A stretch of DNA of 64,000 nt from Lewinellaceae bacterium (lineage in GTDB: Bacteria; Bacteroidota; Bacteroidia; Chitinophagales; Saprospiraceae): positions 186,001 to 250,000 of the forward strand of contig JACJYB010000001.1 of NCBI GenBank assembly GCA_020636355.1, read 5' to 3'. Below the pieces are notes generated by a model. That model had not been told where the DNA came from, ran no database searches, and saw only the letters and a program-made list of their open reading frames with translations. Position 1 is the stretch's first letter; every line of letters begins with the position of its first letter. This document shows positions 19,401 through 26,316 of this stretch, piece after piece. Both the position numbers and the translations under genes were made by a program.

Positions 19401-20005
19401 AGGAGGTGACCGGGATATTTATCAGTGGACACCCTCTGGATGATTACCGGCTGGTCGTCGATAATTTTACGACCTGTACACTGGATAAACTAGAGTATTT
19501 TAAAGGTCAGACGGTCAAACTGGCGGCTTTCGTGACCAGTGCCGACCACCGCATTAGTAAGCGCGGCACCGGATGGGGGATCTTTACCATACAGGATTAC
19601 AATGGATTGTTGGAAATCATGTTGATGGGCAATGATTACCTGGACTATAAAGCCCGGCTGGAACCAGGCCAGGCGGTTTACGTGCAGGGAGATTACCTCC
19701 GTGTGCGGGATACCGAAGAGTTTCGTATGAAGATCACCCAGGTGAAACATCTGGATACCCTGGGCAACTCACTGGCGCATTCGATTGTCCTCAAGTTGCC
19801 ACTCCAGTTGGTAGATGAGGCATTTATTGCACAACTGGATGCCATCTGCCAGCGCCACAAGGGCAAACATCAGCTGAAAATGAAAATCCTGGATTATCAA
19901 AATCAACAGTCTATGGATCTCGTATCCAAGGACACCAAAATCAATGTCAGCAATGAACTCATCTCAGACCTGGATAAGATGGGTCTGGAGTACACGTTGA
20001 GTTAG
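16475..20005 (+). CDS. dnaE: DNA polymerase III alpha subunit
   Basis: 1176 residues, close to E. coli DnaE length. N-terminal PHP domain begins FVHLHNHTQFSLLDGA. The palm contains GPGRGSAAGSAV and the catalytic aspartates in SMPDIDIDFDDEGRQQ. KPTYGIMVYQEQIMQTAQ, the fingers, and ASYGFNRSHAAAYSVLAYQT, a helix-hairpin-helix region and an OB fold (TVKLAAFVTSADHRISKRG...GLLEIMLMG) follow in the usual order. Replicative polymerase. Transcribed alone; TATCTTTC at 16374-16381 is close to a -7 element 93 bases upstream. Confidence 0.98.
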   Translation: MPDFVHLHNHTQFSLLDGATEIGAMMDKAHADGQKGVALTDHGNMFGAFKFVAEANKRHIKPIVGCEFYLVPDRHQQSFLKSKGEKDERYHQLMLAKNKTGYENLSKLCSLGFIEGMYSKYPRIDKELIVKHHEGLIATSCCIGAEIPQAILQGKVDKAEELLRWWVDLLGEDFYIELQRHRGMEDIDGTGISQEDVNQVLLGFAKKYNLKVIATNDAHYLEEDDWKAHDILLCVNTNAKVDEEARFKFPSSDFYFKSREEMARLFKDVPQALDHTLEIFDKIEAPQLERDILLPNFPLPPGFSDQPSYLRHLVYEGAKVRYGEISELVRERLDLELNIIKNMGFDGYFLIVQDFIRAARKMGVSVGPGRGSAAGSAVAFCLTITNIDPIKYNLLFERFLNPERISMPDIDIDFDDEGRQQVIDWVVNKYGRDQVAQIVTFGTMAARSSIRDVGRVLALPLPETDSIAKLVPGRPNTKLKTILMKTLKEQESDWQAVEYNNIKKLNELKTEEGLVGDTIRLAQKLEGSVRNTGIHAAGIIIAPDDIKKYIPVCTSKESDLLVTQFDGSIVESAGMLKMDFLGLKTLSIIKDAIENIVNRFGEEARINPDDIPLDDPKTYELFQKGEMIGIFQFESDGMQKYLKELKPTTIEDLIAMNALYRPGPMDYIPTFISRKHGREKVEYPHEWLAEILKPTYGIMVYQEQIMQTAQIMADYSLGKADMLRRAMGKKKAKEMAMHEQIFTEGAVAKGVPEEQAREIFQVMAKFASYGFNRSHAAAYSVLAYQTAWLKTHFPAEFMASVLTHNKNDITKINFFLRECKRMGIQVLSPDINESDINFIVNKAGDIRFGLSALKGIGEGPVEAILEERKANGPFQDVIDLVKRLNLRAVNKKAFESLVLGGAFDSFPGIHRAQYFAPSDKYDSFLEHILRFGSNFQQGQEMTQASLFSHDEVFSMPDPEPPKANEWSLLEKLNKEKEVTGIFISGHPLDDYRLVVDNFTTCTLDKLEYFKGQTVKLAAFVTSADHRISKRGTGWGIFTIQDYNGLLEIMLMGNDYLDYKARLEPGQAVYVQGDYLRVRDTEEFRMKITQVKHLDTLGNSLAHSIVLKLPLQLVDEAFIAQLDAICQRHKGKHQLKMKILDYQNQQSMDLVSKDTKINVSNELISDLDKMGLEYTLS

Positions 20006-20056
20006 ATTTGAGATTTGAGATTTCGGATTTGAGATTTCAGATTTGAGATATGGGAT
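20003..20056 (+). repeat. ATTTGAGATTT tandem repeat starting at the dnaE stop codon
   Basis: Directly after the dnaE TAG the sequence repeats ATTTGAGATTT with small variants (TTCGG, TTCAG) four to five times. The same family occurs at 49646-49703, also beginning directly after a TAG stop and in the same orientation relative to its gene. Confidence 0.75.
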
Positions 20057-20066
20057 TGGAGGGCAA

Positions 20067-21095
20067 TCAGAATATTGGATCTTTCAATAGCTCATAATCC
20101 GTCAGGGTCTGTAGAAAGGCTTTAAGTTGCTCTTTCTCATCGGCCGTAAGCCGGATACCCGGCGGGTCGGACTGCAGGAATAGTGGGTCCAGCGATGGAG
20201 AAAGGACCATGTGCTGATCGTAATGCTCGAGTACCGCATCCAGGGTTTTGAAACGACCATCGTGCATGTAAGGTGACGTCAATGCTACATTCCGCAAAGT
20301 AGGGATCTTAAATTTCCCCTGATCCATGGTTGCCTCGGTTATCCTTCCTCGACCGAGGTCTTCAAAAGCCGTATCGAGGCCATTGTTGGTGTAGTCATAG
20401 GTGGTAAAGAGCGGAGCCGGGTGGCAGGAACTGCACTTATTCTCAAAGACAGATTGACCTGCAAATTCAGCAGCGGTAAATGTTGCCTTGTTTTGCTGAA
20501 CCATATCGTATTTGGACCGGTCCGATACCAGTAACAGCATATACTGGGAAAGGGCATGTAAAAAATAGGGACTGGTAATGGTATCCTGGATCCCGAACGT
20601 TTGCCTGAATAATGCCGGATAATCTGGGTCATCGTTTAATTTGGCAATTACATGACCTAATTTTTCATTCATTTCCAGAGGGTTTTCGATGGCATTGATG
20701 GCCACAAAATCCAGGTGATTGACGCCGCCGTCCCAGAAAAATTCAGGCATGAAGGCCATGTTGACGATGGAGGGGGCGTTGCGGATGCCTGCACGCTCAT
20801 CGACACCTAAACTGAGCCGATGCTGCGGATCCGTGAATGCAACCGATTTAACATGGCAATTCGAACAGGCTATGGAATTATCACTGGATAAGAGGGGATC
20901 ATTAAATAATTTTTTACCCAGCGTAAATCCTTCCCGGGTAATTGGGTTGTTGGCGAAAGTATAGGTAGGTTCCGGAAAATAGTCCGGCATCCTAAAAGCA
21001 TATGTGTCATCCGGCCCGGAGAGTGGGTTTTTGACGCAACTCTGTAAGAGGAGGAGGACACCAAATCCAAGAATTGTATTTTTTTTCATGATCAT
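20067..21095 (-). CDS. Di-haem cytochrome-c peroxidase/MauG family lipoprotein (MbnH-like)
   Basis: 342 residues. Lipoprotein signal with lipobox LLQSC (Cys20). Two haem c motifs: CSNCH (77-81) and CSSCH (221-225). The segment AFTDPQHRLSLGVDERAGIRNAPSIVNMAF is typical of the family. It follows an MbnP-like gene in the same direction; in known MbnP-MbnH pairs the di-haem enzyme oxidises a tryptophan of MbnP to make a copper-binding site. That this pair does the same is inference. A second ATG two codons downstream (21089) is an equal start candidate. Confidence 0.9.
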   Translation of the reverse strand: MIMKKNTILGFGVLLLLQSCVKNPLSGPDDTYAFRMPDYFPEPTYTFANNPITREGFTLGKKLFNDPLLSSDNSIACSNCHVKSVAFTDPQHRLSLGVDERAGIRNAPSIVNMAFMPEFFWDGGVNHLDFVAINAIENPLEMNEKLGHVIAKLNDDPDYPALFRQTFGIQDTITSPYFLHALSQYMLLLVSDRSKYDMVQQNKATFTAAEFAGQSVFENKCSSCHPAPLFTTYDYTNNGLDTAFEDLGRGRITEATMDQGKFKIPTLRNVALTSPYMHDGRFKTLDAVLEHYDQHMVLSPSLDPLFLQSDPPGIRLTADEKEQLKAFLQTLTDYELLKDPIF

Positions 21096-21180
21096 CGGTT
21101 ATTACCGCAGGCTAAAATGCCGGCCCCCGGATATTCCTGTATTACCGGAGGCCAGCCCTCATCGGAATGGAAAGAATAAC

Positions 21181-22044
21181 TTATTGATGGATGTGATCAT
21201 ATTGGAAGGCGTGTTCCATATTTTCCGCTACCGGCACGCCGTCGATGGGCTTGTGAATGTTGTGATTGCCGGTAAAATCGACGCTGTTAACACCTGAAAA
21301 GAGTTTTAAAACATCGAAATACATATGGACGTGGGGTTGCTCGAGCCGCTCTACTTTCAGATCCACGTCAAAGTCAAAAGACATGCGTTTGTTGTTGTAG
21401 ACAAAAGCAGAATTGGGAATGTCCTTCCATCCGCCCACGTGATAAGCGATGCCATGATCAGATCCGCCCTCCAGAGTCTCCGTTCCACTTACTCCACCAT
21501 TGGATGCGTCAGACTGGCCTTCCATTTTTACAGCAATGTATCCGGAATTCCAGTTCCAGAACATATGGTTGGTGGCCGGATCCAGGATGCCTCCTACGGC
21601 ACCTTCCTGGACGCCGTCGACATCAACACCCAGTGTAAAGGTTAGCTTGGTGTAGGTCCCTGCCGGTACGTCTTTGAGTTGAACAAATTGAGAATTGACA
21701 TCCGATTCATCGATGAGGTAGTACCCTTTGGTGCCAGCCGCAGCAGCACTGACCGGATCTGTAAATGATTCTCCGTTGGGTCCGGTTAATTCAATCTTGC
21801 TGATGAAGTACCGGAGCAGATTGATGTTGAATTGCTGACCCATGGCATTTTCGTACGGGTATTCCGTAGAACCCGGACTGGCTAGCTGAAGTTGAATTGG
21901 CACATTATTGATCAGTGCAATGTTGTCAAATTCGATTTCGACCGTTCCCGGTTGTTTGGTGTCTACCACTTCTTCCTTCTTACATCCGGTAAGCAGAATT
22001 AGCGGGAGGAATAAAAGGCTGTTGATGATTTTTATACGATTCAT
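21181..22044 (-). CDS. MbnP-like copper-binding lipoprotein
   Basis: 287 residues with lipoprotein signal (LILLTGCKK). Family hallmarks: VEIEFDNIALINNVPIQLQ at the start of the mature protein, NINLLRYFISKIELTG, LTFTLGVD, and NHMFWNWNSGYIAVKMEG, with a histidine-rich C-terminal part (HVHMYFDVLKLF, NHNIHKPIDG, FQYDHIHQ). MbnP proteins bind periplasmic or surface copper. It lies 85 bases before the di-haem peroxidase gene and 11 bases after the outer-membrane protein gene, in one apparent operon. Confidence 0.87.
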   Translation of the reverse strand: MNRIKIINSLLFLPLILLTGCKKEEVVDTKQPGTVEIEFDNIALINNVPIQLQLASPGSTEYPYENAMGQQFNINLLRYFISKIELTGPNGESFTDPVSAAAAGTKGYYLIDESDVNSQFVQLKDVPAGTYTKLTFTLGVDVDGVQEGAVGGILDPATNHMFWNWNSGYIAVKMEGQSDASNGGVSGTETLEGGSDHGIAYHVGGWKDIPNSAFVYNNKRMSFDFDVDLKVERLEQPHVHMYFDVLKLFSGVNSVDFTGNHNIHKPIDGVPVAENMEHAFQYDHIHQ

Positions 22045-22055
22045 AGCTCATGATT

Positions 22056-22955
22056 TTAAAAAGCAAATAAGAGTTGTAATTGGATTTTTGATTTGGCTTC
22101 CAGGGTTCCGTTGGCATATTGTTGTTCCAGCGGAATGGTGGTGGAAGCATTGATGACCAGTGGTTGGAGATCGATGCTGATTCCAAGCGGTAAAGACCAC
22201 GCGTAGCCTTTGGTATCGGTCATTTTCAGTCCTTCTTCATTGTAGTTCCAGCCTTGCATTTCAGCCTGGAAACCTGCAAAAGGTGTCAATACCCATCCAT
22301 TGGATAGGATCATGTTATGGAATGCAACCGAACGGATAAATGTCTGGGCTCCAAAAGTTATGTGTTGAGGATTGGACAGGTAGTGAATGTGTTGACCGGT
22401 GGTGATTAATCCGTTATCGCCTCTGGTCAATACTGCATTCAACTGTATGACGGGTGCCCACGCCCCATAGCCCAATGAAAAATTATCCGGTAATCCTTGC
22501 CGGTGGACCAGGTCGTATTCATACTGTCCGGTCGGGGCCTGGAAGCCGGCGCCCCCATCCAGAGACAGGATGGTGCTTTTGCCAAGTTGTTTTTGATTAA
22601 TAAACCGGTAAAAACCCATCATGGATACATCACTGATGCCTTGTTTAAGTCCGGTGAAGCCGGGCTCGGTACGCCGGTTATGCCGGTAGGGCAAAACTGC
22701 CTGAACCTGCCAACGGCTGTTAATCCGGTAGCGGAAGGACAGCTCGAGCAGCTGCATTTGATCGTGTATAGTAGGGTTGTGCCCTTCTGCGCTGGCGAAT
22801 CCGGAAGATTGGTAGCTGAGTCCTGCATAGGTACGGTTAAACCCGGTAAGCATACCCAGACCTAGACCACTGAAACTACATCCGCAACTTTCGCAACCAT
22901 AACTGGATATGGCCTGCATGGAGAAGAACACAACCAGAAGAATTTTTCTGGTCAT
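22056..22955 (-). CDS. Outer-membrane beta-barrel protein of the copper locus
   Basis: About 299 residues from the ATG at 22955 (a GTG lies at 22961). Signal peptide, then a short cysteine motif CESCGCSF, then alternating hydrophobic strands such as YAGLSYQSSGFAS, RWQVQAVLPYRHNRR and DVSMMGFYRFIN, ending in phenylalanine (LQLLFAF) as barrels do. I recognise it only as a member of the transporter-like barrels found beside MbnP genes in Bacteroidota. A role in moving copper or a copper ligand is inference from the neighbours. Confidence 0.7.
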   Translation of the reverse strand: MTRKILLVVFFSMQAISSYGCESCGCSFSGLGLGMLTGFNRTYAGLSYQSSGFASAEGHNPTIHDQMQLLELSFRYRINSRWQVQAVLPYRHNRRTEPGFTGLKQGISDVSMMGFYRFINQKQLGKSTILSLDGGAGFQAPTGQYEYDLVHRQGLPDNFSLGYGAWAPVIQLNAVLTRGDNGLITTGQHIHYLSNPQHITFGAQTFIRSVAFHNMILSNGWVLTPFAGFQAEMQGWNYNEEGLKMTDTKGYAWSLPLGISIDLQPLVINASTTIPLEQQYANGTLEAKSKIQLQLLFAF

Positions 22956-23004
22956 GACCACTAAAGATTTTGTTTTTGAAAGGGTGGGGTAGAACTATCC
23001 GTGG

Positions 23005-23379
23005 TCAGGCAATGGGTGGATGGAATACATCTTCCTGGTACAGGGACATCGGAAGCTCCGGGTTATTAGAAACCAGCTGATTCAAGTGACTCCGAACAGG
23101 TATCAGACTGAATGGAATCAGATGCTGATAATATTCGGATGGAGAAGACTTTAAGAGGGTCTGAATTCCTGCCGAGTCTTCTTTTTGGTTTTTGTCCAGG
23201 GTGATCTGTTGCTCAATAAAACATCTGCCCGAGCAGAGAAGCTCCGGACGGTCTTTATTGATGCAGTAATTCTCAACGATAAAGGACTGGTCCAGCTGGT
23301 AAATGGTGTAAATGATCAGGTCCTTGCAGCTTAGAGCAAGCAATATAAAAGCCAGTAATAGAGCCAGGACTCTCTTCAT
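23005..23379 (-). CDS. Small exported cysteine-containing protein, first gene of copper locus
   Basis: 124 residues. N-terminal hydrophobic segment (about 3-17) followed by Cys18. The core ENYCINKDRPELLCSGRCFIEQQI has cysteines at 39, 49 and 53 (CX9CX3C), a plausible metal site. The C-terminus is short and polar (DVFHPPIA). It is the first gene in the four-gene minus-strand run to the di-haem peroxidase, 49 bases before the barrel gene. No named family recognised. Confidence 0.75.
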   Translation of the reverse strand: MKRVLALLLAFILLALSCKDLIIYTIYQLDQSFIVENYCINKDRPELLCSGRCFIEQQITLDKNQKEDSAGIQTLLKSSPSEYYQHLIPFSLIPVRSHLNQLVSNNPELPMSLYQEDVFHPPIA

Positions 23380-23712
23380 GGCCTAAATGTAACAAAAAGT
23401 TGAATATGCAATTAGATCGCTACCAGAAGTTACTTTTATCTGTGACCTCCATCTCTTTCGGTCGCATGATGGGCAGGGGGCAGGAGTGGGTTAATCCTAA
23501 TAAAATCATAATATCAAGTCGGGCCATACCACAATTTCACCGAGAAGCGTTAGCTTACAGGAAACCATGATAAGGTTTTGAATTAGTCTATTTTCGTTGT
23601 GCCAGATGTGTATGTGAACATCCCAGGGAGGTCCTGACACCGGCCTCCTTTTTTATTGACAAGCACGAAATTCTGTTGGTAGGTAGATTGTTGATGTGAA
23701 AAATAAGGACCT
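23380..23712. other. Divergent intergenic region with an orphan terminator
   Basis: 333 bases between the copper locus and lspA. No open frame or tRNA. The minus-strand leader contains TACATTTA near the copper operon start, a weak -7 candidate. The plus strand holds a strong hairpin plus T-run (23627-23654) with no coding gene in front of it, so a short transcript or attenuated lspA leader is possible. Confidence 0.45.
23627..23654 (+). terminator. Rho-independent terminator-like hairpin upstream of lspA
   Basis: GGAGGTC (23627-23633), 8-base loop, GGCCTCC (23642-23648) forming a 7-bp stem with one G-U pair, followed by six T. No plus-strand gene precedes it within 3 kb. Confidence 0.6.
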
Positions 23713-24210
23713 ATGTTACGAGAACGCCGCTTCCATATTCTGATCATTCTGATGATCATCCTGATTAATATAGGTTGTGATCAGGTTTCGAAACATCTGG
23801 TCCGGGATCATGTGGCGTACCAGGAATACATTCCATTGCTTCAAAATCACGTAACGCTGACCAAGGTGGAGAACTCTGGGGCTTTTCTTAGCATGGGTGA
23901 CCAGCTGGGCAATCCATACCGTTTCATTTTGTTGACCCTGTTTCCTACGCTGGTGCTATTGGGTGGGCTCGGCTGGCTGGTCAGTCGCCGTGACCTGCCA
24001 TTTCTAGCCGTGTTGGCTACCGGCTTCATTCTCGGCGGAGGCATCGGAAACCTGTATGACCGCATCCGTTTTGGATCGGTAACGGACTTCCTGCACATTG
24101 ACTTCGGCTTGTTTCAAACCGGCATCTTTAACCTGGCTGATGTGTCGATCATGACGGGCCTGGGTATCTTTTTGGTGCAGACGGTGGCGCAGGGACGGGT
24201 GCAGAGTTGA
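23713..24210 (+). CDS. lspA: Lipoprotein signal peptidase
   Basis: 165 residues, normal for LspA, with four membrane helices. Family motifs: NIGCDQVSKHLV in helix 1, VENSGAFLS, and the two catalytic aspartates in GNLYDRIRFGSVTDF (Asp116) and FNLADVSI (Asp143). Cleaves the signal peptide of prolipoproteins after lipid attachment in the inner membrane; many lipoprotein precursors are encoded in this window. It is not adjacent to ileS. Confidence 0.96.
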   Translation: MLRERRFHILIILMIILINIGCDQVSKHLVRDHVAYQEYIPLLQNHVTLTKVENSGAFLSMGDQLGNPYRFILLTLFPTLVLLGGLGWLVSRRDLPFLAVLATGFILGGGIGNLYDRIRFGSVTDFLHIDFGLFQTGIFNLADVSIMTGLGIFLVQTVAQGRVQS

Positions 24211-24347
24211 GGGAGGAGAAAGGCTAGAAAACTCAAATTGCCCTCAAGAGCATCGAGTAGGAAGGTTTTGGTATCCCAAGTGCCAAACCAAGATCACAAA
24301 TGATTGATTTTTTTGTTGAAATGGTTCACTTTTAATTTGGGTGATGT

Positions 24348-25154
24348 TCATTTCAATTCAATTTTATTAAAGTGTCGCATCACCTGTCTTTCCACCGTAC
24401 CAAAATCCGGCAAATCCTTAATTTGATCCGCCATGGAAGATTGCCAACGACCTTTGTATTGAGGTAGTCGTTGTTCCAATTTGTTGTGAAATTCAGCTGG
24501 GTCAATTCCCTTGCTTTCACATTTGGTTCTGAATTCTGCTACACAGAATTCGACATCCATTCCATGAATTTCCAAAAGGTACCAGATATCGTAAAAATCA
24601 CGCGCCTGCATGCGTTGCATCACAGACCTCATTTTTTCTACAAGCACCTCTTCCAGCGGGTAGCAAAGCAGTTCATGGTCTTCCTGATCTGTGTATTCAA
24701 GAAAGACTTTATGCTTGATGGGTTCAAAAACCAATGTTTCACTTCGTGAGATATCCGCTTTGACTTTCTTATTAGCACCTGACCCGCCAAGTGGACCTAT
24801 ATAACTGATGTAAAAGTTGATGCCTCCATCTTCATGTTCGTTGTTGTCAATGATTTCAAGCGAGATGTTGGCTTCTTCAAGAACGTATTCAAAGACTTCT
24901 GCAAACCATTTGAATATTTTATCATTGGAAATCTCGTTGTTTAACAAAGTGAAGTCAAGGTCTTCCGAAATGCGGTAGTCTTCAAAATAGACCTTCTTGA
25001 GAACGGTTCCACCTTTAAAGACTATGGTTTTGGATAAATGCTCGTGTTGAGCAATGCCCTGCAAAATCCACGAAAGGATGTAGTCTTTCTCAATTTGCTG
25101 ATCTCTTACACCAACTACACGAGCCTTGTTCTGTATTTCGCCTGGTTTAATCAT
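24348..25154 (-). CDS. AbiEii/AbiGii-type nucleotidyltransferase toxin
   Basis: 268 residues. Nucleotidyltransferase core FKGGTVLKKVYFEDYRISEDLDFTLL (about 45-70) with the GG-T and D-D-F pattern of the DUF1814/AbiEii family, then LVEKMRSVMQRMQARDFYDIWYLL, the conserved C-terminal K-R/D-xxD helix. These toxins modify nucleic-acid targets such as tRNA ends and act in phage defence as type IV toxin-antitoxin systems. The start overlaps the antitoxin stop by 4 bases. AT-rich compared with neighbours. Confidence 0.92.
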   Translation of the reverse strand: MIKPGEIQNKARVVGVRDQQIEKDYILSWILQGIAQHEHLSKTIVFKGGTVLKKVYFEDYRISEDLDFTLLNNEISNDKIFKWFAEVFEYVLEEANISLEIIDNNEHEDGGINFYISYIGPLGGSGANKKVKADISRSETLVFEPIKHKVFLEYTDQEDHELLCYPLEEVLVEKMRSVMQRMQARDFYDIWYLLEIHGMDVEFCVAEFRTKCESKGIDPAEFHNKLEQRLPQYKGRWQSSMADQIKDLPDFGTVERQVMRHFNKIELK

Positions 25155-25972
25155 GTGTAGATAGCAGATTTAATGGTTTCAGTTTCCAGATTTTGCTGGA
25201 TGCTCCAGCGGCTAATCATTTTACCAGATTTCGGAAGTTCTGTATCTAGAAGAACGTAAGATGCCGTCTTGGTTTTTTGAAGCTGTTTTATAATGCCTGA
25301 GTTTATTTCGAGTGTTTCAAGCAGGAATCCTAATCGCTTAATGACAGCTTGTGATCTGAATCTTTGAACATATTCAAGCAGTTGGTCGTATTTGATTTTG
25401 TCTTTTGAAATATGTATTGCCCGAGCTATTTCAACGATGCCACCTGCATAGTCTGGTTTAAATAAACAGTCGATAATCGTTTTTTCAAGGTCAGAGCATA
25501 GGACTTTGTTGAAGCTGTTAATCCAGGTTTTCTTAGCTCCAAAGAAGTGATCGGCATTATGGTAAATGAATTGAAAGCTTACGTTTCTGATTTTCAATAT
25601 TGATGGTTTGAGTTGTTTAGCTACAACAATTTGCTCTTTCAAAGAAGGCTGAGTAATCAGGTTATGTATTTGCATTGCGGAGTAGTATCCGATGTAGTGA
25701 TCTGTCCCTTTGGTTAAGTGCTCAGCTAACAAATGCCAATCAGGCATAAAAGAACTGGCTTCTTGCTCATAAGGTATGATGTAGTACAAGCCCTGCTTCA
25801 GTCTCATCAGAAGACCTCTTTTTACCATGTTGCTTAATAACTTTAACACACTATTTTCATCTTTTGAATTGAGAAGTTGGAAGACTTCAATATGCTCAAA
25901 ACACTGTTGATTCTTCGAGTTAAAATGGTTCAATACGTTGGCTGATTGACTTAATATGTTCTTACTTTTCAT
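25151..25972 (-). CDS. AbiEi-type antitoxin / winged-helix repressor
   Basis: 273 residues. N-terminal winged helix (ILSQSANVLNHFNSKNQQCFEHIEVFQLLN...MVKRGLLMRLKQGLYYI), typical of the AbiEi antitoxin, followed by the AbiEi C-terminal region (DWHLLAEHLTKGTDHYIGYYSAMQIHNLI; SDLEKTIIDCLFKPDYAGGIVEIARAI). In known systems it represses its own promoter by binding inverted repeats; a perfect 8-3-8 palindrome lies 8 bases before its start. First gene of the pair. Confidence 0.9.
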   Translation of the reverse strand: MKSKNILSQSANVLNHFNSKNQQCFEHIEVFQLLNSKDENSVLKLLSNMVKRGLLMRLKQGLYYIIPYEQEASSFMPDWHLLAEHLTKGTDHYIGYYSAMQIHNLITQPSLKEQIVVAKQLKPSILKIRNVSFQFIYHNADHFFGAKKTWINSFNKVLCSDLEKTIIDCLFKPDYAGGIVEIARAIHISKDKIKYDQLLEYVQRFRSQAVIKRLGFLLETLEINSGIIKQLQKTKTASYVLLDTELPKSGKMISRWSIQQNLETETIKSAIYT

Positions 25973-25980
25973 ATCTCAAT

Positions 25981-25999
25981 AATGACTTCAAAAGTCATT
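25981..25999. promoter_or_regulatory. Probable autoregulatory operator of the AbiE pair
   Basis: Perfect palindrome AATGACTT-CAA-AAGTCATT, ending 8 bases upstream of the antitoxin ATG. AbiEi antitoxins are known to bind inverted repeats at this place and repress their operon. Confidence 0.65.
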
Positions 26000-26230
26000 T
26001 CAATGATACAAATAATAATTTAATAATTGCAATTAACCTATAAACATTTCGACTGTACCGGTGAATGGGCCCGTCTACCGAAGGTCTGTTCTGTTTGCCA
26101 GCTTAGGAAGGGATGAACTCGGGTTTTTGATTTTCCGGAGTATGTTCAAAGCTCTGTAATTAATAGTCGTCAAGCTGTAGGTTACAAATTCTTTAAGTCC
26201 GAATGTCTGGCTACTGGCTACTTACTACTT
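26000..26230. other. Spacer between AbiE and the lactonase-like gene
   Basis: No gene seen. With the AbiE operator and the lactonase terminator it makes a 344-base gap (25973-26316). Just before the terminator is a short sequence repeat, ctggctactggctacttac. Confidence 0.4.
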
Positions 26231-26273
26231 AAAATTAAGACAGGCCAGCCCCAATTCGGATGCTGACCTGTCT
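26231..26273 (-). terminator. Terminator of the lactonase-like gene
   Basis: On the minus strand AGACAGGTCAGC, 12-base loop, GCTGGCCTGTCT form a 12-bp stem with one G-U pair, followed by TAATTTTA. Lies 44 bases after the stop at 26317. Confidence 0.65.
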
Positions 26274-26316
26274 CAAACCAATTGATTGGATTGGAAAGAA
26301 GGTGGTGTGTGTTTTT

